In this document: piece after piece, positions 36,365 to 49,600 of the stretch
How positions within the stretch are numbered: position 1 is the stretch's first letter
How the letters are laid out: each line of letters begins with the position of its first letter
NCBI GenBank assembly: GCA_012861695.1
Contig: JAAOOA010000033.1
Location: 9,069,825-9,133,824, forward strand
From: Trematomus loennbergii
Taxonomy: Eukaryota; Chordata; Actinopteri; Perciformes; Nototheniidae
Length of the DNA stretch: 64,000 nt
Direction of reading: 5' to 3'
Made by a program: the position numbers and the translations under genes
The notes under the pieces: generated by a model
The model's database searches: none
Told to the model about the DNA's origin: nothing
The model's input: only the letters and a program-made list of their open reading frames with translations

Positions 36365-38943
36365 GTATAGATGTAATAATATGTTAAAATGATGGATAAA
36401 GGTTAGATTTTGTACTACATACTTCAAGTTTAGTCTAAGACCTGCTTCTGACCAGTTGACCCGAGGGCCTTGGCCTGCTCTCCTCACGCTCAACCTCGGG
36501 GCTTCTTCAGCCTTCTCACGTGGCTTCAAACCCAGGAAGCCGGGGTGCACGGGCCGAAAGAGGAGCCAGGCGTGCGGAGGCGGACCGATGACACTGTGGG
36601 TCCATCCGATCCTGCCGGCCGGCTCTCTGGTTCCCCAGACTCTGAATAATTTAGCTGCATGGTGGCAGGCATCCATTACCACGCTGGCATGTTCTTATTC
36701 ATTACACAGATTAAAACAGCCGAGGGCTTTTTCTCACGATGCAAACCTGTTGCAGGCTGAGGAGCCAAAAGTTTAGATCCGTAGGGAAGAGAAAGATACC
36801 TTTTTTTGGATTAGTGCTGTGTGTGGCTGCAGATACCCTGAAGATTTTCAACAAGAGGATTGAACATATTCATTGATACAATTTATTAATATTTAGTAGA
36901 TTAGTAGAATATGCAATAGAATAGTGGGCAAACATAAAAAAGTCACATGCATAAAACATGTAAGAGAGTGTCCCATGCATCACATTGAATTGATAAGACG
37001 TTAGCCTGAAAAAAGCCTGGAATCCCTTTTCTCACCCTCGCATTACCCTTAGCCTTGTTATAAAGCCGGGACCATTCATAATTTAGTGTCCAGTGTTTAC
37101 AGCGCTGTCATCTCTGTGCCTTTTCACATTCTGAAGATTGCATCTATCATGTTTTATGAAGAGTGTTGTGATGTTTAGGCCAAATGTGACAGTGGCTCTT
37201 TTCTTCTCACCCCCCATCAAGCCTGAATACACGCCACCAGATGCCTAACTGTGCCAGCATGCATTTTCTTTCCCCCACTATGGTGAGAAGTTTCAGTACA
37301 AACTAGCTGGCCACCATTCAAAAACGTTGTGTTCCTTAATTAGTTATAATTACAAATGTCTGCCCAAATTTAAACATTAAAAACATTTTGTATCAATATA
37401 TTGCAAACCCTAACTTTATTTGTTCGATTACATGAGAGATACTGAGTATGCTAATGTAATACAACTAAAGAGTTTCTAAGTATCTCATAACTTGACTTAC
37501 TAATAGGCATTAAAGGCCTGACATAGGTGCTGTTTGTAAAATGTTTTGTAATCTTGTCATGTTATATTTAAAAAAAAAGTTTAATATAATGATTCAATAA
37601 TAATGTTAGAAAAAAAATTAAATAAAAAAAAAAACCTGATTAAAGAAATTGACTTCTTTAGTGACACATTTCACCGGTGCTGGTTCCTTCACCCAGCATG
37701 TCAGCGGGCCGCGGAGGGATCTGACCGGAGCAGAGCGTCACTCAGGCCCCAGTTTGGAATCCCTCCCCCCGGGGAGAGCGGAAAGCAACTGCAAACTGAA
37801 CAGACCCTGAGTGTTTCTCCTTTACGTCCTAAAGTGAAAAAACGCTCTTTCATTATTCAGGGTCTTTTAATATGTAGTGGCTTGCTGCGGTAATTAAACT
37901 TAAGTGTCATAGAGGTCGGACGCTGTACTGTGACGTGTGGGATTTGTTTGGGGGCGTGATGTGGTCAAAGAGCGTCTGTTTAATTGGAAATAACGGGCTG
38001 CAGTGCAGGATTGCATGTAATTATGGTGATTTAAGTCACCATAATCTGAATTTTGCTTCTTGATAATAAATCCCACCAACAGACTAAACATTCTGAAGAA
38101 AGAGTTTAGATTTGGAATCCGGGTCAGATCGCTGTGGCAAGTCTTATTGTCCGTGCTCAGATAAAACAAAAGTGTGTGCCAATATTTTTCTTAAGAAAAA
38201 TGAAACGAAAGCTATTGAACTATATTAACAGTTCAGTTATCCATACGCAATGTGTCTCGTGTGCAAAAAATAAATAAATCATGATTAAACCTACTGCAGG
38301 AGTTTTAAATAATCTGGTGGATTAAGACAGTGTGGGTTTGCATTGACGAATGAACATCTTCCTGAGTTTTCTGTTGTTGCACCTGATAGGGCGGGACTAA
38401 TGACACCTTTATTCTCCTATTGGTAGATGAAGATTTGTGACCTCAAACATTCCCATTAAAACTCTGGCCCACCTTCAGCCTAGGCAGAAGCCTTGTCAGT
38501 CAAAATAGAAGAACACACCTATGTGGGTGTCATTTTAAAATAAATTAAAAACAGGCTAATTGTATCTGAGGTCATGGTATAACCACAATAATGTATTCCA
38601 AGATCTCCTATTCTAGAAAATTAGAAAAAGATTATTTGTTCTATATCCAAGGACACTTTCTCAGTGGTTTATACCTAGTGTGTCATGTGTAATTCCTAAC
38701 ATCTGCAAATAATTATATTAACACAAACATATAAGATGACGTAACAATGAAGGAGTCCACACAAGAGTTTAAGATAATATTTTCTGGAATGCTTTTGCTT
38801 GCACTTTTTTCCCCATGCCAATCTTTTTTTGCTCCATTGTTTTTTTTTTAAATCTCCAACTTTTTTTTTTTTTTTCCTATGTCCAATTCAAATTGTATTT
38901 TTTCTTTTTTTGTATCATCTTCCAAGCACCCCATTCCTCCATC
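36365..38943. other. Intergenic DNA between pou4f3 and the rbm27 3' end
   Basis: No gene recognised. Two stretches of balanced composition (about 36430-36780 and 38330-38520) have homeobox-like TAAT words and could be conserved regulatory elements of pou4f3, but sequence alone does not show conservation. A T-rich tract runs 38815-38885. Confidence 0.4.
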
Positions 38944-41361
38944 TTTATTGGCAAAAGCAAACATGCTAGTAAATTAGAAATAATTTTTTTACAAACAAAA
39001 TACATGAAGAAAATACATCCACATCCTGCAAATATAAACAGTAACAAATCCAAAACTATTATCAGATACACATTTTACATTTTTTACACACCATTGTGAT
39101 AGTAGCATACAGAAGATATTACAAAAAGTGGGACAGAGACTTTTGTCTGAATCCTCGCTCCACTAGTGTAGGTTTGTCCTATTCAACTGCCAGTGACTTC
39201 AATAAAACAAATCACAAGCAAATCATATTAAGTGCCAAAGAGAGAAGCTTTAGCTTTCCATCGCACACCTGAACCTAGTTTTGGGCGGATCAAATGGTTT
39301 TTAATGGGACACCGAGGTCACTGGCAGGAGATTTTTGGGTTGTCAGTCAACGGAGAGATATGCAAATCAAACAAAAAGCGCTACCAACATTGTAGGTGGG
39401 AGGAAATCCTAATGGGTTTCCAACAGTTCTGAACCGCTGTAGCGCAAGTTAATGATAGGAAACAAAGGAGAAATGAGAAATTCTGTTACCGACTGTATTC
39501 CAATGCAGGCAGAAATCAGCATGTGTATTTACATTCAGATCTCTATACACATGCAGATCTCCACCTGCATGTCTGTGTAAAGCACACTGCTTCAGTTAAC
39601 ACATCATTTACTTTGTTTTGGTGCTCCCCTCTGACTGCTTGTCAGTTGGATATGATCAGTTTATGAGAGTTATGATACGCATACACATCAAACAATACTT
39701 CATTAGGCTGCATGTAAACATAGTTGTCTGTCTCAGGGAAGCACCAAAAGTAAAAACTTTCTCAAGTATAAATCTAAAAAAAAGTTTGGTCTAGCATTGA
39801 GCATATTTCCAAATCAACTAAGATGAATTTGATTCCTCCCACCCTGAGGATTTTTAAAATACAGTATTTGCAAAAAAGGCCAAACACGAAATAAAAACAT
39901 TGTCATGAAAGGTGCACATTGTGGTTGCACGTAGGGTTCTGTCTGACACTATTCAGAGGCAGGAGAAGCTGCACTGATGATGAAATTATATGGAGACTCC
40001 CACTGCCTTTCAGCTGAGCCTTCTTCACAGCTCAGAAAGGGGTTTTAAAATGAAATGTGCTCCTCATGTGACCAATTTAGTGAAATACCAACGTGCACTG
40101 GTTTCTTTAAAAATAAAATGATTGAGAATAAACAGGGATGCTAAGCACTCTTGCTCTACCTTTTCTACCTGACTGAACCTTGCCATTTGTTTAAAATGAC
40201 AGAAAAAGAAACAACAAAAAGTACAACTAATTTCTCGTTCAAACATTTACAAAATGTACAAAAGTAAATCACACATCTTGTAAAATGTCAGCCATCTGCT
40301 GATTGTGTAAGGCAAAGAAATTATATATATATAGATATATATATTAAAATCCACTGTTCAGTTTTACATTCAAACACCGGTCTTCAGATCCCACATTTTT
40401 TAAATGGGCGATCTGATCCTCTTCCTGCCATGCTCTTTAGATGACCAGGAGTCAGAATAAAACAAGTGAAAGATGTTACACACTCTGAGAAAATGTAGAA
40501 CACCCGTGTGGTGTTTATATTTACAAAGAGTGGCACCGGACATTTAGTGAACACAAGCAGGGAAAATTTGAATATTTACTACCAGACTGTATCTGACGTG
40601 CATGGCACGGCAATTTGTAAACATAGTCTAGACTTTTCTATTGCACTGGTATCCTTCTGTACCTGCACTGGCTCAAATATGGTTATGGTACAGTGTCTGC
40701 ACCTTTGGGTGCTGGGCAAGAGTGGCTCTGTTTATTTTGAGTACAACATGCGCAAACTAGCATGTATTCAGGCCAGCAGTGAGTCACTGCCTAAAAGATT
40801 GGGTTCCTTTAACATTTTGGGCATTCCCATCCCAAAACAAACTGAGCAAATGGAAAACCATACCATACTGTGCCAATCTGGGTACGGCACAGTGCATTTA
40901 TGCAGTGGAAAAATAAATAAATATCTCTCTGGTAGCAACAGAGAACGTTCTATCTGTGAAGGAATGGCTGTCCCTGAATCGAGGACAAGATCTTTCAAAA
41001 AACTGGTGAGAAAAGAGCTTAAATACAGTATGTATAAAAATACCTATTCACAGTAGACACAAATGTTGTGCATTACTGATATTAATCATCTGGTATGCAC
41101 ACTGAAACTTACATAGGTTTTCCTATCTATGAGAACAACTTAACATTTATCTTTCTCAACAAAAGTGAGATGTTTTAAATAATTGTTCAGTCGAGGGATA
41201 CAAAAGCTATCGGCCCTCTAAACTTCCTCCGATGTAAAGTTAAGTAAAGTGGTTTTTACTTTGATTAGAGTCTAAAAATTACTTGGTTTCAAAATACTGG
41301 AAAGGAAAAAAAATGGAGTTCCGTTGAATTGATTTCAACGATTGGGATGAATCGCACGCCT
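38944..41361 (-). other. rbm27: Probable rbm27 3' UTR
   Basis: AATAAA on the minus strand at 38949-38944 is a plausible poly(A) signal, giving a 3' UTR of about 2.4 kb. The interval has no other gene and is AT-rich. Its extent is an inference; earlier signals may also be used. Confidence 0.45.
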
Positions 41362-44300
41362 TCATCGTCTCCAGGATCGACTCTCGTACTCGTCATCTTC
41401 ATCGTCATCCTCCTCCTCCTCTTCCTCCTCACCAGGCAAATAAGAGTTAACTTTTTTCTGTTTGAAAGTAGGAAAAAATACATCTCCAGTTAAGCTTTGA
41501 ACACTTAAACGGATAAGATGAAGTTCTTTACACGCAGTCACATATTTGCTTCACACAGTGAGGGGATGTTAGTCAAACTAAAGTAGGACTCATCTAGGTC
41601 TTGTTTCTGTCAATGCTACATCGGTTAAGTTTCAACATTTTAAAAGATGCTATGTTTTCACACATGAACCACCTCTGACTGGTTTTGTTCAACTGTCTAA
41701 GTAAAGCTTTGGTCTCTCTTTCTTCCTGAGACCTGCGATGTCGGCCTGGTTACGCCATACATCAATGGGTTTTCTGTTGAAGCATTTTGGTGCCTGGAAC
41801 AAAAAAGGTCAACCCTTTTATCATAAAACTTGCTAGCACACAAGGCAGAATGCAACCTCAACCAAAAACATGGAAAAGCAGTATGAGGATTTCACCTGAC
41901 AGTAATGTTACTCAAAGGGCCAGACGCTCTGAGTACCGAGAGGCTTGCCCTGATCTATTGGGAGCCACAGTGAAACATTAGGAAGCACAAGTAAGAAATG
42001 GACAAGTAACATGTATGAATATAACTAAAACTTCCAAAAGTTCCCTCACTTCGTATTCCATGTTGCATTGTACATGGACTTTCTTTCCTGGCGGGCTATA
42101 TTTGACTCAAAGTAACACATGTTCCCAGGGGGGACTGGGACTAAAAATCAGCCCTGGAATCTGACACAGTCCGGCCCCCATGAAATGTCAACGTATTAAT
42201 TGAATTAATACTTAATAAATGTTGACAAGTAATACACTTTTGTTTGATCTATCATTTTTTTTTATATTAAATATTACACCTACTCTCATGTAACAATTGT
42301 TTTATTTATTTTATTGCTTGCATGAGCAACACACACCAACTGGAAAAACTAGATTGAATATACTTGTCTTCTCTATAGTAGTACCACCTCTTGCTCTTGC
42401 CCTGCACTTGTATGTGCCAGTTGAGCTGGTTCTTCCACCAGCTCAACTCTCTGTCCCTCATCATGAACGCAGGCTGGCTGTATATCTTAACTCAGACTCG
42501 CGCCCTCATCATTCTCGTCATCATCTTGCACTTCTAATGGCGCGTTTCCACTACAGCGCGGAGCACGGTTTAAGAGGGCTGTGACGTCAGCGGCCCGTTT
42601 TTGGTTGCGTTTCCACTTGGCCTAGTACCGGCCGGCGGGTCCTAATTCACAGTTTTTCTGGCCTCATAAAATCGTGGGTCTAGGGCCAGAGACAACGAGG
42701 CTGAGTCGGGCTGAGTATGCTAAACTAGAGAGAGAATCGCTGGCAAGGGGGCTACAACTACAACAAGATGGACATATTTGACCGTGATTTAATTGTAATA
42801 CACGTTTCAAAATGATGCCGAAGTAACAACATACTGATACCGGTTAGTAAAAACCATGAATTAATGCTTTGACAAGTCTGCAGACAGACGGCAGGGGAAA
42901 AACCTTTTAAAATGCTTGTTTTCTAGATGGAGATTGGCTAAGCTAACGCAGTATATGCTCTGACCGTCCACACTCACAACAACGGCCTATACAGACATAA
43001 ATAAAGCAGCGACTGTATTCGCCATGACACAGGCAGTCTGTGGTTTGTATTTGTTTAACTTTTGTCTAGTTTCTGAACATATATGAGGAGCTGTGAGCTC
43101 TGAGTGCTAACAGCTAACGGCTGTGTTGTTTTTCTGGGGTTCTCATTGAAGATGACGTCACGGCTCCGCCTACACTGCGTTACTATAGATACTACCCCAG
43201 TTCCTAAAACTGTAATGGAAATGCGCCATAAAGTGAGCCAGTCCTAACGAGGCCCAGCCATACCGAGCGAGGCCGTGTAGTGGAAACGCGCCATAAGCTG
43301 CCGATAGTGCTAGTAGCACTAGCAGCGCTGCCAAAAAGGTCTGTCAATTTGCGACATTTAGATGCTTCACCTGCTAGTGACTACACCTTTTTTTCTCTTG
43401 CCTTCTCGGGCCCCACCCTTTTATTTTCGTTTTCTTTGATTTTTATCCATGTTTTTTCATTTTCCCTGTCTGCCGTCTAATCCCTTCTCTTCGTATGATA
43501 CACCAATGTATTCAGCAACTTAAATGATGACGTTAAACCATTTTTTTTTTTAAAGGGCCGGGCCCGCCGTCAACGGCCTTTGACGACCGGCCGTTCTGTG
43601 GTTCTCCAGATTCTCCAGATTCTCCAGATGGCCAGTCCGCCCCTGCATGTTCCCCTTTAAGTGCCTGGGTTAGTGTGTCGTACCGTATTTTCATCATCTT
43701 TAGCCTCTTCCTCCTCTGGCTCAGTTGTAACGGAGGGCGTCTTGGGCTTGTACCAGGATATCTGCAGCACACGACCTTTGAACTTAGCTCCCTGGTTAGC
43801 TGCCTGGAAAACAATACGGGAACAAAGTGGCCAAGTTTGACTAAAAGCTTTACTGTTTTTGTACCACTCAAAAAACAAAAAAACTTGAAAGAAGCAAAGA
43901 CAGACGAGCAGTAATGGGACTTACATTCTCTGCTTCACTTCGGGACTTAAAGGTCATGACAACAGTGTTGGCGTCTTGATCTCGGACCTCTTCAATCTCA
44001 CCAAATTTCTAAGTAAAAAAAGAAAAAACAGTATTCATTTCAGTTGAATTCTTCAATCATCAAATCAGAAACTAAACAAAAATAAATGATATAAACAAAG
44101 TGTGTGAGTAGCTCAGTCCTCACCACAAAGTGCGGCATTAGCTCCTCCTTCTCCTCCTGAGTGACCCCCAAAATAGCCAGGGCTCTGGGTCTGTGGTCCA
44201 CCGACATGCGGTTCACATTCCCCCCCCGCCCCATCATGTCCCGGCTCCGCCCCCTGCCCCGGCCCACGTGTCCCGCACCGGGCTCCATCGCCATCTTCCC

Positions 44301-46596
44301 TCGGCCCCGCCCTCGGCCCGTTGGAGGCCGAATCAGACCCAGCCTGGTGGCCTGAAACAGGACAGAGGGGGGGGTTTAATGTTATGAAACGACTGACTGC
44401 TTTTGCTTTTCTTTCAACCAACGTGGACAAGATCAAAAGAGTGAAAGCTGGCTGTGTTAAAATAATCATTAGGAACAGATGTGGAAAACCTGCGCCTTGA
44501 AGCGGCTTTTCAAAGTGAAAACAAACATGTCAAGAAACGACAGTGTGTTTAAAATAAATAATTTAATTTGGCATCCCTATTTAGTCTTCACACAATTTCC
44601 TTTTTCTTAGAGCTTATATATTCTCCAACTCCCCTTCTGTCACTCTGCACCCTTTACCATTAGTTGTCACTCCTCCATATTTAAAGCAGCATCTACTCGC
44701 TTCCTAACCACTCCACACTCTCACAACCACTCTCTCATCCATTTGTCCCTCGCTCACTTCTCCCACTAATTGTCATCCCGCCATTTTCTAACAAGGCCCG
44801 GCGGCTCAAACTTTAATGAGACGGGCTCCGTCAGCGGAGGACGGGTGTGATTTGGCTTCGTTAGCGGCCGCTCCTCTGGGCTTGCTTAAGTGGCTGCAGT
44901 TTAAAGTGCAGGAGGAGGGCTGGGTTTGGATGGATATGCATTTTTAATATCAAGCTAATTTAGGACCCACAGGGGAAGGCAGGGGGGGTGGGGAAACATG
45001 CTACGCAGGGTGTTGCTAACAAAAGCCATGTTCTTGTTGGGCTGATCTTGTGACACAGGCGACCTCGTCTGCACGCTGCTGGTTTAAAGGAGAGAGGAAA
45101 TGTGGGCCAAGTCTAAACTCAATAATAGCCTTGGAATCATATTGGAGCTATTTCTAATCTCATATATAAATATTTTCATGATGTATGACATGTTAGAAAA
45201 GTATATCAACTCATTTGCTTAAGGTGTTTTCATAGGATTTGAATGTCATCCATTGGCATTCAAATTAGCATCAGTGCTAACAACAGGAGAACACATTTTC
45301 TTCAGCTAAATGTTTTTTGTATTTTGTCTGGCTTTTCCTAGATCTGAGTGAGGAACAATTCCCGCTACTAGCTTTTTTATAAAATAAACTTGTGAATTTA
45401 AATACACAACTGAAAACCTTTCAGAATATTGTTTTATTTATTCCTTTCTGGGAATCAAATGTTGCTTTTCGATGTTTTTGGTAACAATTCAGCCAGTGTG
45501 CAAACACTACTAGTATCCTCTCTTTTCACCCATCACCTGTGAATCCATGCTAGTTAGTCTTTTCCTTCTTATATCTTATTTAATCTGGCCTGATAACATC
45601 TTCTAAAGCATTTCTTTGTATGACATGCTCAAATTTCAGCACTCAAGAAAAGCGCTGCTAATGTAAGGTGATGACTGTCTATGTTTTTGTGTGTGTCTTT
45701 ATAGGCCTTTGTGAAGCAGTGTTATGTACTGTGTGTGTTTGTGTGTCATTACCTCGACCTGTAGCTGTCCTAGTTTCCTCTTGAGGTCTGTTGTGTCCTC
45801 TCCAGAGCTCATCTTCTTGTGAAAGTCCAACTCAGCATCCAGCAACTCCTTCTGGGCCTGTACAAAGAGAAAACCTTGTTTACCAAACACTTAAGAGCAA
45901 GAAAATGTACAGTTTCTAAAGTGGCTAGTCAAAACTCCACTTGGCTGTGTGTGTATAAAAAGGAGATGAAGCATTCCACCATGCTCCCGACCAAAGTGAC
46001 TTCGACTCACATCAGTCTTGGTCTTGGACTGGGCGTGGTTTGGTTTGGCGCTGGATACCTGGGAGGCGGGGTTCATTTCATTCTGCAACTGCGCGATCTT
46101 CTCCGTCAGCTCCTTCAGGGTCTTCATGATGTTGGCTCGCTCCTCGGGTCTCATCCCTCGGTTCTTATCCAGGCGGTTTATCAAGGCCTGGAGGAAGAAG
46201 ATAACCAGTGAGAGACGAAGGTGTAAAAGAATGGACGGGAATAGAAGTGAAGGGACAGTTGAAAGAAGTAATATTGAGCCCCTCTTACCTTCTGACACTC
46301 CATCTGTGTCTTCAACATCTCTTGCTTCTTCTTTCTCATGTCCTGCTGGAGTTTAAAAGCCTCCTAAAAGGAAAATAAATTGAATACAAATTAATTCCCT
46401 GGGGTTGAAACACATTTTTTCATGCTGGTGTACATTCTCAAAAGTGAAGCCACATGCCTGTTTCTTCTTGTGGACTTCCTGTGCTTCTAGTGCTTTTCCT
46501 GTTCTCCCATAGCTCTTTGAGGTGGACTTGAGGGTTGTTGAATTGTAAGGGCTCTTCTGGGTGTTTGTCAGTGCAGGTATCACCTAAGCACCACAC

Positions 46597-46631
<35 letters not shown>

Positions 46632-49600
46632 CTGATCAGTTCATCAGAATTACTTTTATAAATCTGCAATTTACAGGAGCAAGAATGCATTGATATATAA
46701 CATCAAATTATTATTTATAATGCTATTTTTGCTTATATTCTTATATCCCTGAGGCTGTAAGAATGGCTGGTCTGCATCACTGGATGGGAATATTCTCTAG
46801 TTTCATGGCGGTAATAGAGTTCCCCTTTTTGCAATAGCACACAACGCAGTGTTTTTACTGTTCAACCGACTTGTTCAACCTTGAGATATTTTTTAGCCTG
46901 TGACAGAAAATCAAGAGTCTGGACCCACTGATTTCAGGTCAGTATTATACCGAGCAAGCAAATACACTTATTTAAGAGTTAACGTAGTTTAAAGTACCCG
47001 CTTAAACATGTGCATGTTAGCTTGCTGGCATTAGCATTAAGATGAAAAGTACAGCCGCCCACAGCTGTGTTATTTGTTTAACTTAAGCGGCCCCTAACAG
47101 ACACACATGGTGCCTGACATTATGTATTCTGCTGAAGACATTAAGAAGTGTGGTATTCCAAAATCATTTGAAATTGGAAAATGAACCAGGTCATAGGGCA
47201 TAACTTCAAGACATGAACGTACGGTGACAGCATCTGTGTTTGGGTTCAGGCTGTCTGCTTTGGTTGGAGCTGGGACCTCCGGCAGGGCTGGCACGCGGTG
47301 CTTGGGCACGGTCTTGTTCAACACATACGCAGCTGGATTGTGCTGATGGATCACCTGCATCTGAAAGAAAAGGGAGAAAAGGTATATCTCATGAGAGGTT
47401 GCGGTAGCAGGGCAAGAGATAATCAGCATGAAAAGATTAAAAACGTCTTTCTGAGCAAATTTCACCTCAGCGAAAGACTCACCTCTTTGCACTGGCTTTT
47501 AATACTAGATGAATGTAACATTTTGACATTTGAAAGTGTTTTTATACATTTCTACTTATTGTTTTATTATTTTACTCCTATTGTGTTATTTTTGCATTGT
47601 GTTTGTTCCCAGTACAGCACTTTGGTCAACGGAGGTGGTTTTAAATGTGCTATATAAATAAATAAAGATTGAGATTAAGCTCTTGATGCCAACCTTATGC
47701 ATGTTGCTGTGCTGCAGCCCATGGATGGGTGCGGACCCCACCGCCTGGCCCCCACAGCTCTGCTCCTGCTGCTGCAGCAGCCCTGTGGGGTTGGTGCCGG
47801 GCTCGCGGTGCCAGTACACGCGGATGAAGCGGTTTTGGAGGACCGCCTCGGTGCTGGAGATGGCTCGCCTGGCTTCTTCATTCTTTGTGTACTGGATCAA
47901 CGCCGCCTCTGGGTCGCCACCAAACACAACCTGGATTGAGAGTAGAGCAAGCAGATTAGGAATGTGTTTAGGATGAAGCTTGTAAACAATGTAGCCTTGA
48001 ACTTTAGCCCTTAGTCAGTTTGCTTGTTTCAAAGCAGCATTTTTACCTGGATGTTGACGATGGTTCCGAATTTGCTGAAGTGTTCGTTGAGCTGGGTGAT
48101 GTTGTTGAGCTCACGTGGGATCTTGCGCACTTCCAACTTGGTGTTCACATAGTGATACCTCTTGGGAAAAGTGTTCTTGTGTTGGTTGTTAAAGCTTGGC
48201 CTAAAACGAGAAGAACACTGTGATTACATCTGAAGTTTAACACGGTCATGATTTTAAAGGAGGAATAAAAGAAAAAAAACAGACAAGCCAGTTCAACATT
48301 TTGATGATAGGCAGAGAAAGGGAGCAAAGATAGTGGACCTAAGGTTTGAGTTTCTGCCATTATGTTGAAAATCCTACAAACCATACTTTAAAAAGAGGAA
48401 CACATGAACCTGGTTGACACTCGAGATGAATTTCAAGTGGAGCCGTTGCAGGCCTTTGTGTGATACTGCCTCCAACACCTAACTCAAGAGATAGGCTACT
48501 GGTCTATGAGTCACCTTGGTTTGAAACAAGGCTCTTATTGCAGTAGTAGGAAATGGGGTAAGGCACAGAATTGTTTGATCAAATTTCACCTGGTCCACTT
48601 TTGTTCTTTACATTTATGAGCAAAACCAGATCCTGTTCAGTGAGTGTGTCTATGATCAGGTCCCCCCTTCCTTTCTTGGTATGTGAGGAAACCATTACTT
48701 ATTTTGTGTTGGTTTCACCCTGATGCAGTACAGTTTACATGGGTTCCAGGCATCTCCCTTTCAAATCTTCCTATCTTATGCCAGGGGAAACTTTTTTAAT
48801 GTTTCTGTTCTTACTTATCAACCCAAGATTGCTTAGGCGCTGGTCCCTCTGCTATGCTGGGCCCCATGCTCCTCTTCCGGTTGTCCTGCTCTGCGTTGAA
48901 ACGGGACACGTTGCTTCCAGGAGTGCTGGCTGCAGTGGCAGGCTCTGTCTGGATCACTATGTTGGCAGCTGGAAGACAATCACACAGACACATCACTGAG
49001 AAACAATCATAAACACTAGCTGTCCGTCATTGTGCACAACCTTTCCGTTTGGTTTGGGGAAGAGTGTGAGTACTAAGAAGGCTAACACTTGTTACCTCTG
49101 GAGCCTTGCCCTTCGTTGGAGGTGAGACCAATGAGGTTGGAGCGCTGCGTGTGCACCCTGGGAATGAACTGACTGTACGGGTTACGACCGGCGGCAGTCA
49201 GGGCAGGGGATTCTGGGTTATAGCCCTCTGGGTCATAGTTATCTAATGTGTAAAAAATGAAAAAACACATTTAAGTTTAGAGGGAATACAAAACACTCTG
49301 AACAGCCTTAAAGTGTGAGAAATAAACCGCACAATGAGCTTATGCAGTCCTGTATACATAAGTACGTACTACCTGACATTTAGTGACTTATCTCGCACAC
49401 AACAATCATGTAAAAAATTCATTTTAAACATGTCAGTGACAGCAACCTGCGACTGTACACAAATACATCTCTGAGTACATTATAAGATACATATATGGTA
49501 TCAAGAAGAAAAAGGAACTAATTAAAAGATAAAAATGGTAAAATAAAAGTACAGCAATACTGCTAGATAAATATATATTATAGGATGATGAAACGGCATA

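Noticed and set aside
40508..41056. A 182-residue open frame on the plus strand
   Set aside because: It lies antisense in the rbm27 3' UTR, has no recognisable domain and no promoter evidence.
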